DNA of 64,000 nucleotides from Pseudanabaena mucicola FACHB-723. Lineage in GTDB: Bacteria; Cyanobacteriota; Cyanobacteriia; Pseudanabaenales; Pseudanabaenaceae. The stretch spans positions 1 to 64,000 of the forward strand of contig NZ_JACJQB010000018.1 of assembly GCF_014696385.1 (NCBI RefSeq). Reading direction: 5' to 3'. A program made the position numbers and the translations under genes. Under the pieces are notes generated by a model. That model saw only the letters and a list, made by a program, of their open reading frames with translations, had not been told where the DNA came from and did not search any database. Positions 20,813 to 28,091 of the stretch are shown piece after piece (positions within the stretch are counted from its first letter, which is position 1; each line of letters starts with the position of its first letter).

Positions 20813-21085
20813 GTGAAAGCGTTTATTTGGAGTGATGAAAAAAACAAATTACTCCAACAGGAAAGAGGTATATCTTTTGAAGATATTGTGGAAGCGATCG
20901 CTGATAGATATTTGTTAGACAGTATCGAGCATCCTAATTCTGATAAGTACTCAAATCAATCAGTTTTCATAGTCGCTGTTAAAGGATATGTGTATTGTGT
21001 ACCTTATGTTGAGAGCGAATCAGGTGTTTTTCTAAAAACAATTTTTCCTAGCCGTAAAATGAAAAAGATATATTTAGGAGATTAG
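20813..21085 (+). CDS. BrnT-like / DUF4258-like toxin
   Basis: 90 residues from GTG 20813 (KAFIWSDEKN); a TTG at 20801 adds four residues. The pattern FIWSDEKN, ERGISFEDIVEAI, HPN, YVYCVPYVE, LKTIFPSRKMKK is the ribonuclease-fold layout I recall for BrnT-like toxins paired with small antitoxins in cyanobacteria. The Arg/Lys at the C-terminal PSRK motif fits RNA binding. The candidate antitoxin starts 5 bases after its stop, toxin-first order as for brnTA. Target not determinable. Confidence 0.7.
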   Translation: MKAFIWSDEKNKLLQQERGISFEDIVEAIADRYLLDSIEHPNSDKYSNQSVFIVAVKGYVYCVPYVESESGVFLKTIFPSRKMKKIYLGD

Positions 21086-21090
21086 GAACT

Positions 21091-21360
21091 ATGCAACATT
21101 TAGATATAGAAGAACAGGAATTACTAGAAAGTATCGAGAATGATGAATGGGTGAGTATTGCTAATAAACAAGAAGAATTATCCCGTTTTCAAAATATGGC
21201 GAAGCAGCAAATTTTAAAGCAAAACATTGAATTGCAGATGTCAACTCAAGATTCTGACAAAATTTATAGTTTAGCGAATCAACTTGGTATTTCTGTATCT
21301 AGTTTTGTTCAAGATATTGTTCATAAATATTTACAAGGTGAGTTAGTTGAAAAAAGATAA
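21091..21360 (+). CDS. Antitoxin, ribbon-helix-helix-like
   Basis: 89 residues. The acidic N-terminus (EEQELLESIENDEW) and a C-terminal segment IYSLANQLGISVSSFVQDIVHKYL fit the antitoxins that partner BrnT-like toxins: a region that neutralises the toxin and a CopG-like DNA-binding half, probably autoregulating the pair. The start is 5 bases after the toxin stop. Confidence 0.7.
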   Translation: MQHLDIEEQELLESIENDEWVSIANKQEELSRFQNMAKQQILKQNIELQMSTQDSDKIYSLANQLGISVSSFVQDIVHKYLQGELVEKR

Positions 21361-21412
21361 ATTGCGCCTCTTGCTTATTGACAGGTTTATGAGTGTGGCG
21401 ATCGCGTCTTCA
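21361..21412 (+). repeat. Degenerate repeat unit with HIP1-like core
   Basis: TTGCTTATTGACAGGTTTATGAGTGTGGCGATCGCG closely resembles the tandem units at 22127-22270 (for example 22164-22198). It directly follows the first toxin-antitoxin pair. Confidence 0.6.
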
Positions 21413-21453
21413 TCAATAGCTATAATAAAAACTAAGTTAATCGGTTGTTGTGC

Positions 21454-21696
21454 ATGACAAGTCATTACAAAATAGAGGCGTTTTGGGATCAAGAGGCTCA
21501 GGTCTGGGTTGCTGAAAGCTCAGATATTCTTGGCTTGGTGACGGAAGCTGATAATCTCGATCACCTGACTAATAAACTTAAACAGATGATTCCTGAATTA
21601 CTTGCTGCTAATCATCACATGGCTACTGATGATCAACGAAAAGTGATCTCGTTTGAATTAGTAACTCATCGGCAAGAACTAATTCAGGTGGCTTAA
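21454..21696 (+). CDS. DUF1902 / HicB-like antitoxin
   Basis: 80 residues from ATG 21454; an upstream in-frame TTG (21445) is unneeded. The sequence YKIEAFWDQEAQVWVAESSDILGLVTEAD, then MIPELL and FELVTHRQELIQVA is the DUF1902 pattern, a HicB-type partial RNase H fold used as an antitoxin. The HicA-like toxin starts 3 bases after its stop, antitoxin first. No DNA-binding tail is present, so autoregulation may need another factor. Confidence 0.78.
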   Translation: MTSHYKIEAFWDQEAQVWVAESSDILGLVTEADNLDHLTNKLKQMIPELLAANHHMATDDQRKVISFELVTHRQELIQVA

Positions 21697-21699
21697 AAC

Positions 21700-21897
21700 A
21701 TGGCAAGTTCTTTTACTCCCGAATTAAAGAAACTGCTTCTAGAGGCAAATTGCTACTTTGAGCGTCACGGGAAGGGAGATCATGAGATTTGGTATAGTCC
21801 AATTACAGAGCGACGGTTTGTTGTCGATAATGCGATTAAGTCTCGACATACGGCTAATGCCGTTTTAAAGCAAGCAGGGTTAGTAAAGGCGTTTTAA
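21700..21897 (+). CDS. HicA-like mRNA interferase toxin
   Basis: 65 residues. The double-stranded RNA-binding-like HicA fold is suggested by LKKLLLEANCYFERHGKGDHEIWYSP, in which the GxxH histidine (HGKGDHEIW) is the catalytic residue of HicA RNases, and by the C-terminal HTANAVLKQAGL. It is partnered with the DUF1902 antitoxin immediately upstream. Confidence 0.78.
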   Translation: MASSFTPELKKLLLEANCYFERHGKGDHEIWYSPITERRFVVDNAIKSRHTANAVLKQAGLVKAF

Positions 21898-21926
21898 TAT
21901 ATCGCCAAAATTTGAAAGACAAAAGC

Positions 21927-22124
21927 ATGAAAATCAGATATTTTGCAGATACTGACACTTTTTACATCGTCTTTTCTCAGAAAACACCTGCGGAAACACG
22001 GGATTTAAATGAGAATACCTTGTTGGATTTAGATGAGGATGGTCAGCTTTGCAGTATGACAATTGAACATGCTAAGGAAAGGGTAGGTATTCCAGAGATT
22101 GATTATCAAGAGATTGCTGCATAG
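21927..22124 (+). CDS. DUF2283 protein
   Basis: 65 residues from ATG 21927 (MKIRYFADTDTFYIVF); a TTG at 21912 is also in frame. The MKIRYFADTD...YIVF, EETRDL-like and LLDLDEDGQLCSMTIEHA pattern is DUF2283, often found next to DUF4258-type toxins as a likely antitoxin. Here no intact partner follows, so it may be an orphan. Confidence 0.7.
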   Translation: MKIRYFADTDTFYIVFSQKTPAETRDLNENTLLDLDEDGQLCSMTIEHAKERVGIPEIDYQEIAA

Positions 22125-22126
22125 AA

Positions 22127-22270
22127 TGGCGATCGCCCTTCATCTCATAGGTAAAATCGCTTCTTGCTTATTGATAGGTTTGTGAGTGTGGCGATCGCCT
22201 ATTCATTTCATGGATAAAATCGCTTAATTGCTTTTTGACAGGTGTATGATCGCTTATTGATTTCATGAAA
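22127..22270 (+). repeat. Degenerate ~60-bp tandem repeats
   Basis: Two well-aligned units begin TGGCGATCGCC at 22127 and 22189 (spacing 62), each running through TTCAT..., a TAAAATCGCTT block and a TTGAYAGGT block; a third, truncated unit starts near 22247. HIP1 sits in the first two. A related single unit lies at 21361-21412. Confidence 0.65.
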
Positions 22271-22341
22271 AATGTGCATTACATTTCATGAACGCACCTT
22301 AGTAAAATGTTTCACATTTATATCAGTAACTCCATCACGTT

Positions 22342-22530
22342 ATGCCAAGAAGCCCTAAATTCATCCAAAAAGATTTTATTTTAGAGAACAAGAATCTCCC
22401 AACTAAAAAAGAACTTAAATGCATGAGAGATAACACAATTACTTGTAAAGATGACAAAGATGAGGAATCAAAAAGAATTTATAAAAACCATCCAATATTA
22501 AAAGCTGTTTTTCCGCGTAACCACGATTGA
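22342..22530 (+). CDS. Small hypothetical protein, low support
   Basis: 62 residues, Lys-rich (NKNLPTKKELKCMRDN). No recognised family and no clear ribosome binding site. It is in the same frame as the next gene, separated by a TGA and 18 bases. Could be a spurious frame in AT-rich island DNA. Confidence 0.28.
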   Translation: MPRSPKFIQKDFILENKNLPTKKELKCMRDNTITCKDDKDEESKRIYKNHPILKAVFPRNHD

Positions 22531-22548
22531 AATTGGCTTCCATATCAT

Positions 22549-23063
22549 ATGTCATACGAGTTCTGGCGTAAATTGCGGGATGCTAGTAGAGACTCAAAGG
22601 TAAAGCTATTAGAACAGGTTCCTTCAGTTGATGAAGTGTATGAAAAGTTATCTTTCTATGCTTCTGAATCGGATATATCGCCAGTCAAAACAGAAGCTGG
22701 ATGGTGGCTTTTTAAAAACAATTCTTATTCACTGAAAAAGAATATTGTTTTTTCGGATGAGCAAGTTAAGCTGCTGATATTAGACGACTTTGATGAAGAG
22801 AGAATATATTTTGAGAAACTTAAAAATAAACTTGAAACTTTAAATAAGAACAAAGACGAAGCATTCCCCGTCCTGCTATTCCCGAAGCAGTTAGAATTGA
22901 AGTTTGGAGACGAGATTCTGGTCAATGTGTAAAGTGTAGTAGTAGAGAAAATCTTGAATATGATCATATAATTCCTGTTTCTAAGGGTGGCAGTAACACT
23001 ACTAGAAATATCGAACTTTTGTGTGAGGCTTGCAATAGGAGTAAGGGAGCGAATATTCAATAA
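22549..23063 (+). pseudogene. Frameshifted HNH endonuclease
   Basis: The first frame (22549-22932) encodes 127 residues ending in a nonsense tail after DDFDEERIYFEKLKNKLETLNKNK. From about 22850 the -1 frame, running to TAA 23061-23063, encodes IPEAVRIEVWRRDSGQCVKC, then NLEYDHIIPVSKGG and NIELLCEACNRSKG: a complete HNH core with two CxxC pairs and the DH catalytic pair. Joined, the product would be ~170 residues in a layout I recall from intact homologues. One missing A near the run at 22851-22854 would explain the break. A true mutation, a sequencing error or recoding are all possible. Confidence 0.75.
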
Positions 23064-23759
23064 ACGCTTTGCTTAAATCTTTTAAAAACTTTTTAATGAA
23101 TAGGTGATCGCTGATCACTGGTTGCGAAGATTTGACAAGCGGTCGCTAGATTTGCGTTGAGAAAGTTGGAAATCTGAGCAAACACTCTAACCTTAAAGCG
23201 GCGGAGAGGGGATCGAACCCCTAGCATTTACCTTGATAATATACCTAAGATTCTTTAATGTCAGCTTACAAAGAGTTAGTAGTAGCGTTCGCTCGTGGCG
23301 ACTCCGCCATAAATGCCACTCCGACCATACTACTTATTACATTGACCAGAGCAATTACAATTGGCAACTTACTCATGATTGTATCCGAAAGAAGATAGGT
23401 TAAATAACCTACAAACCCTTCGCTGTTAGCTGGCATATGTGAAGCTTGATAAAGGCTTGCTACCAAGTTTTTTGGTAATGGATGCTATTCCAAATCTCCT
23501 CGACGTTGTGTATACAGTATCAATTTTTTCTGGATCTATTCAATTACGGTAAGCCGTCATATTTATTCGGTTAACCCTATTTAGATATAAATTCAGGGAT
23601 AGTGATCACATTATTTTTGTTTTTTTTGAGGAGCGATCGCTGTTTGATTGATTTTTTAGATAGGCGATCGCTGTTTATGGGATGGATTGGCGATTAAGCA
23701 AGCAAATAGAAGTTTCTGGTCGTGATGATAAAAAAAATTAGAATTCACTCTAATTTTTA
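23064..23759. other. Gene-poor end of the accessory island
   Basis: 696 bp with no supported protein gene. It contains the tRNA-3'-like fragment at 23199-23227, a doubtful hydrophobic frame on the minus strand (23266-23466) and direct repeats of GCGATCGCTGTTT near 23634 and 23665. Confidence 0.4.
23199..23227 (-). other. tRNA 3'-end-like fragment
   Basis: On the minus strand the sequence reads AGGGGTTCGATCCCCT followed by CTCCGCC-like bases: a T-arm and a 3' acceptor strand, resembling tRNA-Ser ends. No matching D-arm or anticodon arm is found upstream at normal distance, so it is not a complete tRNA. Integrating elements leave such fragments as attachment-site copies. Confidence 0.4.
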
Positions 23760-24049
23760 GTGACTAAAATTATTACTAGGCTTACATTTGAAAGTGTGCT
23801 TGATGCCGTAAGTCAATTATCAATAGAGCAGCAAGAAATCTTGATTGATATTCTCAAAAAAGAAATGATGAGGTAAGAAGAAAAGAAATCCTTGAAGAAT
23901 GTCGCGAAGGCTTAGCTGAATACCAGTCTGGAGTTCTTCAATCTCAGACGAATGAGGCGGTAATTGTAGATTTGCGTAGTTATATTGGTCATTTTACTTT
24001 GCCTTCTTTAGTTTCGTTATTTATTCATGAACATGTGCGGTTGCCCTAG
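23760..24049 (+). pseudogene. Frameshifted antitoxin-like gene
   Basis: A GTG-started frame gives TKIITRLTFESVLDAVSQL then QQEILIDILKK and soon stops at 23874-23876. The -1 frame continues with RNDEVRRKEILEECREGLAEYQSG and runs to TAG 24047-24049. The joined sequence follows the LSxEQQxxLIDIL...RRxEI...AREGLAxYxxG pattern of short antitoxins found upstream of RelE/PIN-type toxins. The junction is a run of six A (about 23856-23861), so one lost A explains the break. No toxin gene follows. Confidence 0.55.
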
Positions 24050-24133
24050 ATAAGAAGCGAGTAGTAGCAATTCCTGATCGCAAAAGAGAGTAAAATTGAA
24101 GACTGCCCAATTGATCACTGAGTTGATGTCGCC

Positions 24134-25645
24134 GTGCAATCTGACTATTTAGAAAGAATCCTCAAGGCTCGTGTATACGATGTCGCGCAAGAATCGCTAC
24201 TAGAGCTAGCGCCAAATTTATCAGCAAGATTGCATAATCAGCTATTCCTCAAAAGAGAAGATATGCAATCGGTTTTCTCTTTTAAATTGCGCGGTGCTTA
24301 CAACAAAATGGCGCAACTACCGCCCGATTTGCTATCTCAAGGTGTTATCGCCGCATCGGCGGGAAATCATGCCCAAGGTGTTGCCCTCAGCGCTCGCGAA
24401 CTAGGCACAAAGGCAATTATTGTCATGCCCGTGACCACACCATTGGTGAAAGTGAATGCCGTTAAAATGCGTGGTGGTGAAGTGGTTTTACATGGCGACA
24501 CCTATGATGATGCCTATGCCCATGCAAGGCAACTTGAAGCTGAAAAAAATCTTACCTTCATCCATCCCTTCGATGATCCCGATGTGATTGCAGGGCAAGG
24601 CACAATTGGCATGGAGATTTTGCGGCAATATCAAAAGCCCATCCATGCAATTTTTGTGGCGATTGGTGGTGGTGGTCTAATTTCGGGCGTGGCAGCTTAT
24701 ATCAAGCGCCTACGACCTGAAATCAAGATTATTGGTGTAGAACCAGTGGATTCTGACGCGATGTCGCAATCTCTAAGGGCAGGGCATCGAGTCCGTCTTG
24801 ATCAGGTTGGTTTATTTGCCGATGGTGTGGCAGTCCGCGAAGTTGGGCAAGAGACTTTTCGGCTATGTCAGCAATATGTTGATGAGATTTTGCTAGTCGA
24901 TACTGACAATACTTGTGCCGCGATCAAAGATGTTTTTGAGGATACGCGCTCAATTTTAGAACCTGCGGGAGCACTGGCGATCGCTGGTGCAAAAGCTTAT
25001 GTCGAGCGAGAAGGTATTGAAGGTCAGACCCTCGTGGCGATCGCCTGTGGGGCAAATATGAACTTTGACCGTCTGCGCTTTGTTGCTGAACGAGCCGAAC
25101 TTGGAGAACATCGCGAGGCAATTTTTGCCGTCACTATTCCTGAACAATCGGGCAGTTTACGCAAATTCTGCGAACATATGAGTAATCGCAATCTGACCGA
25201 ATTTAGCTATCGAATTGCTGATCAATCAATTGCCCATATTTTTATCGGTGTCCAGATTGTCAATCGTGCCGATGCTGCCAATATCTCTAAGACTTTTGCC
25301 GAAAATGGCTTCACTGCGATCGAGATTACCGATGATGAACTAACAAAGCTGCACCTGCGGCATATGGTGGGTGGGCGCTCACCCCTTGCCCATGATGAAC
25401 TTCTCTATCGTTTTGAATTTCCTGAAAGGCCGGGTGCGTTGATGAAATTTGTCGGTTCAATGAGTCCTAATTGGAATATTAGCCTCTTCCATTATCGGAA
25501 TAATGGTGCAGATTATGGAAGGATTGTGGTTGGGGTACAAGTTCCTCCTTCAGAAATGGAAGCATGGCAAGCATTTCTCGACACCCTTGGCTATCGATAT
25601 TGGGATGAAAGTCAAAACCCTGTTTACAAGCTATTTCTAGGATAA
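24134..25645 (+). CDS. ilvA: Threonine ammonia-lyase, biosynthetic
   Basis: 503 residues from GTG 24134 (an in-frame TGA lies 15 bases upstream, so no earlier start). First step of isoleucine synthesis, threonine to 2-oxobutanoate, PLP-dependent. PLP lysine K51 in SFKLRGAYNKM, substrate loop ASAGNHAQG, phosphate-binding GGGGLISG. Two ACT-like regulatory domains fill about 325-503 (EQSGSLRKFCEHM, PERPGALMKFVG), as in the long, isoleucine-inhibited form. Monocistronic by spacing. Confidence 0.96.
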   Translation: MQSDYLERILKARVYDVAQESLLELAPNLSARLHNQLFLKREDMQSVFSFKLRGAYNKMAQLPPDLLSQGVIAASAGNHAQGVALSARELGTKAIIVMPVTTPLVKVNAVKMRGGEVVLHGDTYDDAYAHARQLEAEKNLTFIHPFDDPDVIAGQGTIGMEILRQYQKPIHAIFVAIGGGGLISGVAAYIKRLRPEIKIIGVEPVDSDAMSQSLRAGHRVRLDQVGLFADGVAVREVGQETFRLCQQYVDEILLVDTDNTCAAIKDVFEDTRSILEPAGALAIAGAKAYVEREGIEGQTLVAIACGANMNFDRLRFVAERAELGEHREAIFAVTIPEQSGSLRKFCEHMSNRNLTEFSYRIADQSIAHIFIGVQIVNRADAANISKTFAENGFTAIEITDDELTKLHLRHMVGGRSPLAHDELLYRFEFPERPGALMKFVGSMSPNWNISLFHYRNNGADYGRIVVGVQVPPSEMEAWQAFLDTLGYRYWDESQNPVYKLFLG

Positions 25646-25649
25646 AACC

Positions 25650-25685
25650 AATAAAAGATTGATATCAAGTGTCAGTCTTTTTATT
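25650..25685 (+). terminator. Possible weak ilvA terminator
   Basis: Imperfect inverted repeat AATAAAAGATTGA and TCAGTCTTTTTATT, 5 bases after the stop, ending in a T-run. Confidence 0.4.
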
Positions 25686-25800
25686 GAGATATCATTCTCA
25701 AGGAAGAGTGGATACAACATTGATCGTAATCCCTTTCTTGCTTCTTTACGATAAGATGTAGGAATGAACTTATAGCAATATCAATTGCTAAATCACAAGC

Positions 25801-25807
25801 AAAGGAG
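25801..25807 (+). promoter_or_regulatory. Ribosome binding site AAAGGAG deciding a GTG start
   Basis: Strong Shine-Dalgarno, 7 bases before GTG 25815; it rules out the in-frame upstream start at 25785. Confidence 0.75.
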
Positions 25808-25814
25808 ACTAGCC

Positions 25815-26846
25815 GTGATCGTAGTAACCAAGATGGGAACACCCGCCACAGAAATTGAGCGGATATGCGATGAACTATCTAGTTGGGGATTATCTCCCGA
25901 AAAAATTGTGGGAAAACATAAAGTTGTACTGGGTTTAGTTGGCGAGACTGCTAGCCTCGATCTGCATCGAATTGAAGAATTAAGCCCTTGGATTGAGACG
26001 GTTTTGCGAGTGGAGCGCCCCTTTAAACGGGCTAGCCGCGAATATCGTCAAAATGAATCGAGTGTAGTGATTGTGCCTACACCCAATGGGGATATTGCGA
26101 TCGGTGAGCATTATCCCCTTGTAGTCGTTGCGGGGCCATGCTCTGTTGAGAATGAAGAGATGATTGTGGAAACTGCCATGCGTGTAAAAGCTGCAGGTGC
26201 TCAGTTTCTTAGGGGGGGAGCCTATAAACCTCGCACTTCCCCTTATGCTTTTCAGGGGCATGGCGAAAGCGCTCTATCGTTATTGGCGGCGGCGCGGGCA
26301 GCGAGCGGATTGGGAATTATTACCGAAGTAATGGATACGGCAGATATTGAGAAGATTGCGGAAGTTGCTGATGTGTTGCAGATTGGGGCGAGAAATATGC
26401 AAAATTTCTCGCTTTTGAAACAAGTTGGCAAACAGAACAAACCAATTCTGTTAAAGCGGGGGCTTGCAGCCACCATTGATGATTGGCTGATGGCTGCGGA
26501 GTATATTCTCGCGGAAGGTAATCCCAATGTGATTCTTTGCGAACGCGGAATTAGAACCTTTGATCGCGAATATACTCGCAACACTTTGGACTTGTCCGCG
26601 ATTCCTGTGCTACGAAAGCTGACCCACTTGCCGATCATGATTGATCCGAGCCATGGTACTGGCTGGTCAGAATATGTGCCATCGATGAGTTTGGCTTCCA
26701 TTGCGGCGGGGGTAGATTCACTGATGATCGAAGTGCATCCTAATCCTAAGAGAGCCTTGTCTGATGGCCCGCAATCACTGACCTTTGAGGATTTTGATCA
26801 ACTCATGCTCAAAGTTAATCACATGGCTAAGGTAATGGAACGTTAA
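25815..26846 (+). CDS. aroF: 3-deoxy-7-phosphoheptulonate (DAHP) synthase
   Basis: 343 residues from GTG 25815 (IVVTKMGTPATEI). First step of the shikimate pathway: PEP plus erythrose 4-phosphate. Type I-beta form, with an N-terminal ~95-residue ferredoxin-like domain (regulatory in related enzymes) and the barrel starting near AGPCSVENEEM. Signature stretches LRGGAYKPRTSPYAFQG, GARNMQNFSLL, LLKRG and IDPSHGTG are intact, with Cys and His metal ligands in place. A strong hairpin follows. Confidence 0.95.
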   Translation: MIVVTKMGTPATEIERICDELSSWGLSPEKIVGKHKVVLGLVGETASLDLHRIEELSPWIETVLRVERPFKRASREYRQNESSVVIVPTPNGDIAIGEHYPLVVVAGPCSVENEEMIVETAMRVKAAGAQFLRGGAYKPRTSPYAFQGHGESALSLLAAARAASGLGIITEVMDTADIEKIAEVADVLQIGARNMQNFSLLKQVGKQNKPILLKRGLAATIDDWLMAAEYILAEGNPNVILCERGIRTFDREYTRNTLDLSAIPVLRKLTHLPIMIDPSHGTGWSEYVPSMSLASIAAGVDSLMIEVHPNPKRALSDGPQSLTFEDFDQLMLKVNHMAKVMER

Positions 26847-26851
26847 TTATC

Positions 26852-26880
26852 AGCAAGGATTCGCAAAGCGAATCCTTGCT
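26852..26880 (+). terminator. aroF terminator
   Basis: 13-bp perfect stem AGCAAGGATTCGC and complement with an AAA loop, 6 bases after the stop. Confidence 0.65.
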
Positions 26881-26900
26881 CTAGGAAGCAGCAGAACCAT

Positions 26901-27353
26901 ATGAATCGATCTTTTCGCTACGATCGTAATATTCATTTTCGTGACACAGATGCCGCAGGAGTTGTTTATTTTGCAAATGGTCTATCCATATGCCATGAAG
27001 CCTATGAAAACTCACTGGCAAGTGCAGGTATTAGACTTCAGGACTTTTTTCGTGGCATTGCGATCGCAGTACCGATCACCCATGCCAGTATTGATTTTTT
27101 TAAGCCAATGTTTTGCGGTGATCGCATTACGGTTCTGCTACAGCCGACCTTAACCAGTGCCAATTCATTTCAAGTTGAATATCAGTTGTATTTCGCTGCT
27201 GATTTTGAAGTGAATCTTGATGGGACTAAAGGGCAATTAGAAAAAGCGGCAATTGCCAAGGCGTTAACTAAACATACTTGCATCGACCCAAACACCAGAA
27301 AACGGTGCAATCTTTCTGAGGAACTTTTGAAATGGATAGAACTTACTAAATGA
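26901..27353 (+). CDS. 1,4-dihydroxy-2-naphthoyl-CoA hydrolase (hot-dog thioesterase)
   Basis: 150 residues. The hot-dog motif FRDTDAAGVVYFANGLSICHEAYE carries the catalytic acid (D15/D17 region) of the 4HBT family, and its overall form resembles Synechocystis Slr0204, the DHNA-CoA thioesterase of phylloquinone (vitamin K1) synthesis. The product releases DHNA for phytylation. It overlaps the next methyltransferase by 4 bases (ATGA), so the two are co-translated. Another short-acyl thioesterase role cannot be ruled out. Confidence 0.8.
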   Translation: MNRSFRYDRNIHFRDTDAAGVVYFANGLSICHEAYENSLASAGIRLQDFFRGIAIAVPITHASIDFFKPMFCGDRITVLLQPTLTSANSFQVEYQLYFAADFEVNLDGTKGQLEKAAIAKALTKHTCIDPNTRKRCNLSEELLKWIELTK

Positions 27354-27988
27354 CAACAATTTTGCGTGATTGGAGTTATCGCTATCAGTGGTTTTACGAT
27401 ACGGTGTCAGCGCTGGCGGCACTTAGTGTTGGTGGTGAAAAGAGATTTCATCGTTTGTTCTTAAAGGATCTGACAATTAATCCCGATGCGAAAGTGCTTG
27501 ATCTTTGCTGTGGTGCAGGGCAAGCGACAAGGGAAATGGTCAAACATTTTCAGCATGTCACGGGCTTAGATGCTTCACCCATAGCCATTAAACGCGCCCA
27601 GCAAAATGTACCGCAAGCTGAGTATGTCGAATCCTTTGCGGAAAAAATGCCCTTTTGTGATCGCAGTTTTGACCTCGTCATCACGAATACAGCAATGCAT
27701 GAAATGGATGCGGCACAATTACGACAAATCATTCAAGAAGTGCATCGAGTTTTGGCTGACAACGGTCAATTCATCATCATTGACTTCCATCGCCCCACTA
27801 ATCCTCTCTTCTGGCTGCCGATTGCCACGTTTTTGTGGCTATTTGAAACGGAAACCGCATGGGAATTACTCCAAACTGATCTCACCCAACTTTTAGCTAA
27901 ATCTGGATTTGAGGTCGCATCTTGCCAACTCTATGCGGGTGGGAGTCTACAGGTTTTGCGATCGGTCAAAGTTGGCGAACAGTCGTGA
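27350..27988 (+). CDS. Class I SAM-dependent methyltransferase
   Basis: 212 residues. Motif I VLDLCCGAGQAT (about 48-59), then GLDASPIAIKRAQQN and a later VLADNGQFIIIDFHRPTNP. The FHRPTNPLFW and TAWELLQTDL segments recur in cyanobacterial homologues as I recall, but I cannot name the substrate. Its ATG overlaps the DHNA-CoA hydrolase stop, suggesting work in the same quinone pathway; it does not look like the UbiE-type MenG. Confidence 0.7.
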   Translation: MTTILRDWSYRYQWFYDTVSALAALSVGGEKRFHRLFLKDLTINPDAKVLDLCCGAGQATREMVKHFQHVTGLDASPIAIKRAQQNVPQAEYVESFAEKMPFCDRSFDLVITNTAMHEMDAAQLRQIIQEVHRVLADNGQFIIIDFHRPTNPLFWLPIATFLWLFETETAWELLQTDLTQLLAKSGFEVASCQLYAGGSLQVLRSVKVGEQS

Positions 27989-28017
27989 AAAAGGAACAGC
28001 ATTGCTGTTCCTTTTTC
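27987..28017 (+). terminator. Terminator after the methyltransferase
   Basis: Perfect inverted repeat GAAAAAGGAACAGCA and complement around one T, overlapping the stop codon, ending in a T-run. Confidence 0.75.
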
Positions 28018-28091
28018 GCGGATTTGCTGCATTTGTTACAAAAAAATGATAATCTTAATAAAAAGTTAAGTTTTGTTGCTCCCCTAAATCT

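Noticed and set aside
22342-22932. Read-through fusion of the 62- and 127-residue frames
   Set aside because: They share a frame across one TGA, but the second has its own ATG and the first shows no matching domain.
23200-23308. Complete 109-base tRNA using GGCGGAG at 23308-23302
   Set aside because: Too long, bases 8-9 and the D-arm are wrong and no anticodon stem-loop forms; kept only as a 3'-end fragment.
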